Positions 58,769 to 64,000 of a stretch of DNA of 64,000 nucleotides are shown piece after piece. A program made the position numbers and the translations under genes. Each line of letters opens with the position of its first letter. Position 1 is the first letter of the stretch. The notes under the pieces were generated by a model. It was not told where the DNA came from and did not search any database. It saw only the letters and a program-made list of their open reading frames with translations. This stretch comes from Limiplasma sp048370855 (GTDB lineage Bacteria > Bacillota > Clostridia > Christensenellales > Aristaeellaceae): contig DBGEOK010000039.1 of the NCBI GenBank assembly GCA_048370855.1, positions 1 to 64,000 of the forward strand. The letters run 5' to 3'.

Positions 58769-59952
58769 GAGGGCTCACCGCCTTTATGATCCTTGGGCTT
58801 GGGATATACCGGCTCGTGGAATGCGGTGCGCATATCCACTGTGGATTGCAGATCGTGAATGGTCGGCTTGTGCTCCTCATCTTCAGAGCCAACCAGGTCG
58901 CGCGCCTTTTTGGCAATGCTCGCCAGCGGGTTGCGCAGCCGCGCCGGCTTCAGCTCGGCCTCTGCCTTCGCCTGGCCATAGGGCATGAACGCGGGGGCGG
59001 AAACCTGAAGAACGTCGGGCTCGTCCCCGGCGTCCATCGCGTCGGCTTCCTCCTCCCCAAGCCGGTCGCCTGGAAGAGAACCCGCGGGCCCCAGGCCAAA
59101 GCTTTGACGGAAGGCCGCGCTATCCAGCCCCGGATGAACCGGCCCTTTGGACGCGGCGGGAACGGGATTATCCGCGCGCGGGGCGTAAAGCTCCTCCGGC
59201 GGAAGGGGCGGCGCGAAACCCGCCTGCATATCCCGCAGGTAGTCAACGGGTTCGGGCCTGGGCATGCCAAACGTATCCGCCATGCCGCGCGCCGGGTTTT
59301 GAGCCGCGTCCTGAGACAAGGGGCGCACCAGCGTTTCCCCTTCCGCCCAGCCGCCGAGATCGTCGTCAAAAACCGGCTCGAGGTTGGCGGGAGGCTCATA
59401 TGGCCGATGATAAGGCGTATGATCCTTTGGGATGCTTTTGGCGATAGGGGCGTAATGAACGGTTGCCTGTGCAAAGCCGGGCTGGCCGGCAGCAAAATCG
59501 GGCTGAGGCGCGGAGGGCGATTGCGCCGACCGTATGGGACGCTGCGGGGCAAACCCCGGGGCCGGAGCCGGGTCCGGACGCATATATGGATTGGCCGGAG
59601 GCAAAACGGCGGTTTCGGCAAAGCCTCCCTCAGGATCAGGCGGCGCGACGGGCCCGGGCTCGGGAACCCCGCCGGGACCGGCTTCCGGGGCGTCGTCCGC
59701 GCGACGGCCCCGCCGCAGCCGGTTGAGGCGGCTGCTCCACACGTAATACGGACGCCAGCGGATCAAATAAATGATGCGATCCGTTACAAAACCGCCGATG
59801 CAAAGGATGACGGCGAGCGTCTTCCAATTAGCGGAAAGAAAGCTGAAAAAGCCGCCGCCGCCGTCGCTGTTTAAAAGCTTCCAAAAGCTGTTTGCCAGCG
59901 TTCGGAGCCAGCCCAGGAGAAGAGAAAGAATGGTATTGGTAAAGCCGTTCAT
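58765..59952 (-). CDS. Unrecognised membrane protein with long Pro/Ala-rich tail
   Basis: The 395-residue protein starts with hydrophobic segments (FTNTILSLLLGWLRTLANSF and TLAVILCIGGFVTDRIIYLI, up to about residue 70). It then has about 300 residues rich in Pro, Ala, Gly, Asp and Glu, probably disordered, with a conserved-looking C-terminal end (PTIHDLQSTVDMRTAFHEPV). I recognise no family. It lies directly between cdaR and the MinD-like gene. Its stop overlaps the ATPase start as ATGA, and it begins 22 bases after cdaR. A scaffold role at the membrane with the ATPase is a possibility and nothing more. Confidence 0.7.
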   Translation of the reverse strand: MNGFTNTILSLLLGWLRTLANSFWKLLNSDGGGGFFSFLSANWKTLAVILCIGGFVTDRIIYLIRWRPYYVWSSRLNRLRRGRRADDAPEAGPGGVPEPGPVAPPDPEGGFAETAVLPPANPYMRPDPAPAPGFAPQRPIRSAQSPSAPQPDFAAGQPGFAQATVHYAPIAKSIPKDHTPYHRPYEPPANLEPVFDDDLGGWAEGETLVRPLSQDAAQNPARGMADTFGMPRPEPVDYLRDMQAGFAPPLPPEELYAPRADNPVPAASKGPVHPGLDSAAFRQSFGLGPAGSLPGDRLGEEEADAMDAGDEPDVLQVSAPAFMPYGQAKAEAELKPARLRNPLASIAKKARDLVGSEDEEHKPTIHDLQSTVDMRTAFHEPVYPKPKDHKGGEPS

Positions 59953-59974
59953 TCATCGGCTCCTTTCGCCGGTG

Positions 59975-61324
59975 TCATTCGGAGAGGGTAACGGAAACGG
60001 AGGACGGGCTTACCGTATAGCTTATGTCGCCGGGGTTGACGCCTTCCACCTCCAGGAGGATGGGACGCTCGTGTAAGCCGGCCGGCAGGCCGGAAAGGTC
60101 GATATAGGCGTTCAGGGAGGAGGCGCGCAGCGCTTCCACTTCCAATTGGGGACCGGTGACGGCGACGGTCGCGGACTTATGCTCAAGCTCCGCGATCTGC
60201 CCCTCCCCCGCGCCGCGCACGGCGATTTTCACGCCTTCAAAGGTGCGCGTAATCAGGATCGGCACAATTTCAAAATGAAGGGTCACAACGTCCGAGCTGA
60301 GGTAAATCAGCTCGGAGGGCTTGCGAAGCTTGACCTCCACGGAAAAGGACTCGCTGCGGTCCGTGAGGTCCACCGGGCTGTCGACAAAAAGCGTATTCAG
60401 CGCCGCCAGCTTGGATTCCTCGCCCGCGGCCAGCAGCGTGCTGGGCGACGCGGTAATTCCTTTAAGCTCATAGCCTTCGGCCGGGGCCCCCTCCGTCAGC
60501 GCCAGGCCGGCGACCGAGAGCGTCTTGGTGGGATAAAGCTGCTGCTCCACAATGATGGTGCGCAGCAGCACCCCGGCGCTGGTTACGTCCAGAAGGCCGC
60601 TTTCGATGGTTTCGCCCTCCTCGTTGACAAAGCGCATGGGAAGGGCGGTGCGTACAAGCCCGGCTTGCGCGGCCAGGCGGGAAACGTCAAAATCCACGTA
60701 AATGCGCGCAATTTGGTTGACAATGCTCTCGGGGCCGCTGACCGCCACCGCGGACGGGTCCAGCGAGGGGGCGGAGCCGTAGTAGCCGGAGGGATAATCG
60801 CCTATTTGATTGACGGAAACGGGCACGCGGTAATTGGTGACGTAGTTGTCCACAACCACGGTGACGCTGTCGGGCGTAACGGATTTGACCGTTCCGTAGG
60901 TGGTGGTGGAGGTCGTCAGAATTTTCAGCGTCTGCTCGCCGGTTTCCACAATGCGGCTCAGGTCGATGCGCGGGTTATAGCTGGAGGCGGAAACGCTGTT
61001 GTACTCGCGCTGCGGCACATCCACGCGCAGGCGGACGGACAGATCCTCCTGGTCCAGGCCGGACAGGACGATCATGCCGTTGCGGCGGAGCGATTCGGAG
61101 CCGGAGATGGAGACGGGCACGTCGTTAAAGTAATGCTCGCGCGTAAGCGTCGGGTCCTGCGTAATCAGGCCCGCCCACAGGCCCACGGCCAGCAGGAGCG
61201 AAAGCAGCTTCCAGCCCCAGTTGTGCCTAAGAATTTCCCATAAGCGCCTGGGCGCGTTTTTCAGCGCGCGGCGGAAGCTGGGACGCCCCGAAGGCTGTTC
61301 GGTTTTCTTCGGCTCGACGTTCAT
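59975..61324 (-). CDS. cdaR: YbbR-domain protein CdaR
   Basis: This is the membrane partner and regulator of the diadenylate cyclase CdaA. The 449-residue protein has an N-terminal membrane helix (NWGWKLLSLLLAVGLWAGLI). About four YbbR repeats follow outside the membrane (for example FNDVPVSISGSESLRR, YRVPVSVNQIGDYPSGYY, NTLFVDSPVDLTDRS, LNAYIDLSGLPAGLHERP). ATG 61324 has AAAGGAGG upstream and overlaps the cdaA stop as ATGA. In Bacillus the third gene is glmM; here it is the unrecognised membrane protein. Confidence 0.9.
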   Translation of the reverse strand: MNVEPKKTEQPSGRPSFRRALKNAPRRLWEILRHNWGWKLLSLLLAVGLWAGLITQDPTLTREHYFNDVPVSISGSESLRRNGMIVLSGLDQEDLSVRLRVDVPQREYNSVSASSYNPRIDLSRIVETGEQTLKILTTSTTTYGTVKSVTPDSVTVVVDNYVTNYRVPVSVNQIGDYPSGYYGSAPSLDPSAVAVSGPESIVNQIARIYVDFDVSRLAAQAGLVRTALPMRFVNEEGETIESGLLDVTSAGVLLRTIIVEQQLYPTKTLSVAGLALTEGAPAEGYELKGITASPSTLLAAGEESKLAALNTLFVDSPVDLTDRSESFSVEVKLRKPSELIYLSSDVVTLHFEIVPILITRTFEGVKIAVRGAGEGQIAELEHKSATVAVTGPQLEVEALRASSLNAYIDLSGLPAGLHERPILLEVEGVNPGDISYTVSPSSVSVTLSE

Positions 61325-62178
61325 GCCGCCCCTCCTTTGCGCTTTTTGGTCTTCTCCTTCAGGGTGGACCAAAGGCCGGTTTCCTTCTGGTGATACAGGG
61401 AGGTCAGCACTTCCTCCAGCGCGGCGCGGTCCAGATGGCGGGTCAGCCGACCGTTGCGCGCCATGGAGATGATGCCGGTTTCCTCGCTCACGATCAGGGT
61501 AACGGCGTCGGTGGTTTCGGTAATGCCCAGCGCCGCACGGTGCCGCGTGCCCAGCTCGCGGCTGATGCCCTTGCCCTCGCTGAGCGTGAGGATGCACGCC
61601 GCCGCCATAATCCGCCCCCCGCGGATGACGACGGCCCCGTCGTGCAGGGGCGTATTGGGCTCAAAGATGTTTTCGAGCAAGGCGGCGGAGATTTGCGAGT
61701 GAAGCGCTGTGCCGGTTTCGATAATGTCCTTCAGGCCGATGCGCTGCTCGATGACGATCAGGGCGCCTACGCGGCGGCGGCTTAAATTGAGCAGGCAACT
61801 GGTAATCTCCCGCACGATGTGGCCGCTTTCCTCCAGGTCCGTCATGCGGGAGCTGTCGCGGATGGCTCCGCGGCCGATCTGCTCCAGCGCTTTGCGCAGC
61901 TCCGGCTGAAAAAGGATGACCAGCACGACCGCGCCGTTGTTGACCACGTTGAGCAAGACCCAGTTCAGCGCCGTCAGGCCCAACAGGTCGCTGACCCAGC
62001 TTGCCAGGATGAGCATGGCGAGGCCCTTCAGGACGGCACTGGCCCGCGTCTCCTTGGTGAGCATCAAAAGCTCGTACAGCAGGAAGGCGACGATGAAAAT
62101 ATCGATGATGTCCGTAACGGTGGGGCGGTTAAACACATTCCACAGAACGGTTTTGATCTGCGTCCACAAGGTTTGCAT
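61321..62178 (-). CDS. cdaA: Diadenylate cyclase CdaA (DacA)
   Basis: CdaA makes cyclic di-AMP from two ATP at the membrane. The 285 residues include about three N-terminal membrane helices (IIDIFIVAFLLYELLML and the following segments) and the DAC domain. The active-site DGA lies in NTPLHDGAVVIRGG, the RHR in GTRHRAALG, and ETGIISMARNG and NLSRRRVGALIVIEQ match the family. GGGAGGGG lies before ATG 62178. It is the first gene of the operon; potassium, osmotic and wall control by c-di-AMP are the known roles of the family. Confidence 0.95.
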   Translation of the reverse strand: MQTLWTQIKTVLWNVFNRPTVTDIIDIFIVAFLLYELLMLTKETRASAVLKGLAMLILASWVSDLLGLTALNWVLLNVVNNGAVVLVILFQPELRKALEQIGRGAIRDSSRMTDLEESGHIVREITSCLLNLSRRRVGALIVIEQRIGLKDIIETGTALHSQISAALLENIFEPNTPLHDGAVVIRGGRIMAAACILTLSEGKGISRELGTRHRAALGITETTDAVTLIVSEETGIISMARNGRLTRHLDRAALEEVLTSLYHQKETGLWSTLKEKTKKRKGGAA

Positions 62179-62230
62179 GCGTTCCCCTCCCAGCCGAGCG
62201 ATTCGCCGTTCCCATTACGGTCCAACTCTT

Positions 62231-62259
62231 ATTATACTACATATGGTAGATGGATTAAA
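62231..62259 (-). promoter_or_regulatory. Candidate promoter of the cdaA operon
   Basis: On the minus strand TATAAT (62236-62231) is the -10. The -35 would be TTTAAT (62259-62254) at 17 bases, three mismatches from consensus. The position is about 55 bases before cdaA. Confidence 0.45.
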
Positions 62260-62401
62260 CCCCCCCACCGGTGTTTTTTTGTGAAAGGAGGCGGTCCGGA
62301 CAGTGATAAAACGAACAGGGGAAGGCCGCTGTTGCAAGGGGAGGCGGGTTTTACGGAAGCGGGGAATTTTTCCAGGGAGGCTAACGGGCGCGCGTTTGCC
62401 C

Positions 62402-62431
62402 TTGACGGCGGGATTTCGAATCCGCTACAAT
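62402..62431 (+). promoter_or_regulatory. Promoter of the TIR-domain gene
   Basis: The -35 TTGACG (62402-62407) and the -10 TACAAT (62426-62431) are 18 bases apart, about 50 bases before ATG 62480. Confidence 0.6.
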
Positions 62432-62479
62432 GGAATTACGAAAAATGTCGAAGAAATACGAAAGGGAGCAGCGGCTTGA

Positions 62480-64000
62480 ATGAACCTCAAATGTAACATG
62501 TGCGGGGGCAGCCTTCACGCGCCGGAGAGCGGTTCCATTGTTCAATGCGAATACTGCGGAAGCAGCGTAACCCTTCCGCGGGTTGACGACGAACGGGTGG
62601 CCAGGCTGTACAACCGCGCCAACCAGTTGCGCATGCAAAAGGATTTTGACAAGGCCGAGCTGGCCTACGAGAGCATCTCCCTGGAAAGGCCGGACGACGC
62701 GGAGGCGCATTGGTGCGCCATGCTGTGCCGCTACGGCGTGGAATATGTGGAGGACCCGGAGAACGGGGCGCGCCTGCCCACCTTGCGCCGCATGCAGTTT
62801 GAGCCTGTGCTGGAGGACGCCGATTACCTGCGCGCGCTGAAATGCGCGGACCCAGGGGCGAGGGCGCTGTATGAAAGCGAGGCGGAGAGGATCAGCGTCA
62901 TCCAGCGGCGCTATCTGGAAATATCCAGCCGGGAAAAGCCCTTCGACGTCTTCATCTGCTATAAGGAAACCAACGAGTATGGCGAGCGCACGCCCGACAG
63001 CGTTTACGCGCAGGAAATCTACGACCTGCTGACCGGGCGGGGGCATCACGTGTTTTTTGCCCGCGTAACGCTGGAGCATAAGCTGGGCGAGGCGTATGAG
63101 CCCTATATTTTCACGGCGCTCAATTCGGCCAAAGTGATGCTGGCCGTTGGGACGCGCGCCTCCTATCTCCAGTCGGAGTGGGTTAGCAATGAATGGAAGC
63201 GCTACCTGTACCTGATGGAGTCCGACCCCGGCAAAAGGCTGATTCCCGTGTACTGCGGGATGGACGCTTGCGAGCTGCCGGATGAATTTGCGTATTTTCA
63301 AGCCCTGGATTACGGGAAAATCAACGCGCGGCAGAACCTCCTGCGCGGCGTGGAAAAGTTTATCGGCGCGGGGCGGGAACGGGCGGAAGGGACCTCCGGA
63401 AAGGACGAAGCGCCTGCGCCGGCGGAGCGCGGGCCGGCGCCCCAGGCCGCACCCAGGGATGAGGTCGCGCCGCTGATGCGCCGCGCGGAACTGTTTTTGG
63501 AGGATTGCGAGCCGGACGACGCGGAGGCGTACTTTGACCGGGTGCTGGACCTGGCCCCGGAATACGCGCCCGCTTATATGGGCAGGGTGCGCGTCCGGCT
63601 CCTGCGCCTGGAAAAGGAACGGCTGGCGGAGGGGATTGGTTCGTCCGCCGGGTCGCGGCCGCTTGGGACAAGCCCGTTTTGCCTTGAGGACGACCCGGAC
63701 TATTGTAAGGCCCTTCGCTTTTCATCAAAGGAGGAGGCGGAACGGTTTAGCCTGGAATGCGAGGACCGGCTGAACCAAATAGAGCAGAAGGTCGTTTATC
63801 AGGAGGTTCAAAAGCTGCTGGAGGCTTGCGGGCACCGGGACGTCCCTTCGCTTATGCGTGCCGCGGAGAAGCGCGAGCCGTTGATTCAAAACGCAGGGCC
63901 CTACCGCCGGGCGGCGGAGCTGTGCCGCTCCATTCCGCGCTACCGGGAAGCGGACGTCGTCGCCCGCTGCTGCGAGCGGCTGGCTAAGGTGGCGGAGCAA
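62480..64000 (+). CDS. Zinc-ribbon and TIR-domain protein, partial at window end
   Basis: The open frame runs through the end of the window (507 codons seen, no stop). Residues 1-30 form a zinc ribbon (Cys5, Cys8, Cys23, Cys26 in CNMC and CEYC). About 35-140 is helical with a TPR-like unit (KDFDKAELAYESISLERPDD). About 153-290 is a TIR domain (FDVFICYKETNEYGERTPDS, HHVFFARVTLEHKLGEAYEP, LNSAKVMLAVGT, SEWVSNEWKRYLYL). A second TPR-like unit appears at about 335-365 (FLEDCEPDDAEAYFDRVL). TIR proteins of this ribbon-plus-repeat layout occur in Bacillota, some with NADase or immune roles. A Glu is present in the GEAYEP segment, but catalysis is not shown. ATG 62480 has only a weak, distant GGGAG. 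Confidence 0.8.
   Translation, partial: MNLKCNMCGGSLHAPESGSIVQCEYCGSSVTLPRVDDERVARLYNRANQLRMQKDFDKAELAYESISLERPDDAEAHWCAMLCRYGVEYVEDPENGARLPTLRRMQFEPVLEDADYLRALKCADPGARALYESEAERISVIQRRYLEISSREKPFDVFICYKETNEYGERTPDSVYAQEIYDLLTGRGHHVFFARVTLEHKLGEAYEPYIFTALNSAKVMLAVGTRASYLQSEWVSNEWKRYLYLMESDPGKRLIPVYCGMDACELPDEFAYFQALDYGKINARQNLLRGVEKFIGAGRERAEGTSGKDEAPAPAERGPAPQAAPRDEVAPLMRRAELFLEDCEPDDAEAYFDRVLDLAPEYAPAYMGRVRVRLLRLEKERLAEGIGSSAGSRPLGTSPFCLEDDPDYCKALRFSSKEEAERFSLECEDRLNQIEQKVVYQEVQKLLEACGHRDVPSLMRAAEKREPLIQNAGPYRRAAELCRSIPRYREADVVARCCERLAKVAEQ

Larger units (their letters stand above)
62179..62479. other. Divergent promoter region between cdaA and the TIR gene
   Basis: There is no gene in these 301 bases. 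It contains candidate promoters in both directions (listed separately) and some GC-rich spacer with an AAAGGAGG at about 62283 that leads no supported reading frame. Confidence 0.5.

Noticed and set aside
1..64000. CRISPR arrays, tRNA and rRNA genes
   Set aside because: I looked for regular direct repeats with spacers and for tRNA and rRNA signatures in the gaps and saw none.

Overview
This is a high-GC window (around 60% by eye, not computed). It reads as a chromosomal segment of a spore-forming member of the Bacillota, most likely class Clostridia. The pointers are the adjacent sporulation genes gpr and spoIIP, a cdaA-cdaR c-di-AMP pair, a B. subtilis-style pur operon with PurR boxes, an RqcP (YabO) homologue, and Shine-Dalgarno-led genes packed with ATGA/GTGA/TTGA stop-start overlaps. 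I see no rRNA, tRNA or CRISPR array. Most of the window is ordinary metabolism. The accessory material is one decayed insertion sequence, two small dispersed repeat families and a few unusual protein architectures.

Layout. Positions 1-4282 hold an Fe3+/hexose-phosphate-type ABC importer (binding protein, fused permease, ATPase) behind a near-consensus promoter, with an intercistronic hairpin after the binding-protein gene. Positions 4283-6117 hold a palindromic repeat split by an IS4-family element whose transposase is broken. Positions 6118-8715 encode two secreted proteins (a leucine-rich-repeat/SH3 protein and an orphan PstS-like binding protein). Positions 9331-21109 form a long minus-strand purine operon, purE-C-F-M-N-purO-purH(AICARFT)-D-L. 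It has a consensus promoter, PurBoxes and a 46-codon leader ORF that contains a terminator-like hairpin. It lies divergent from a membrane-anchored helix-turn-helix regulator (21404-22312).

Positions 22344-30973 (minus strand) hold a radical SAM protein, a CAP-domain secreted protein, a GNAT enzyme, the wbpA-B-D-E pathway for UDP-2,3-diacetamido-2,3-dideoxy-glucuronate, and an RlmL-type rRNA methyltransferase. Positions 31564-43352 (plus strand) hold a NUDIX/Cys-rich fusion, a ParE/ParC-type topoisomerase pair, a MacAB-like efflux system, gpr and spoIIP. Positions 43430-51986 hold murI, a UDP-GlcNAc 2-epimerase (the possible last step of the wbp pathway), a small membrane protein on the other strand, an M42 peptidase, rqcP, ispD, ispF, comEC and holA.

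Positions 52485-55195 hold a HTH-cupin regulator and an acyl-CoA synthetase fused to a GNAT acetyltransferase. Positions 55751-62178 (minus strand) form a c-di-AMP operon: cdaA, cdaR, an uncharacterised membrane protein, a MinD-like ATPase, an RsmF-type methyltransferase and an aldo/keto reductase. A zinc-ribbon/TIR-domain protein starts at 62480 and runs off the end.

Most worth following up: the acyl-CoA synthetase-GNAT fusion, the cdaA-cdaR-membrane protein-MinD-like module, the leader ORF of the pur operon, the hairpin covering the gpr ribosome-binding site, and the dispersed repeats. All function calls come from reading motifs and recalling families; no database search was run.
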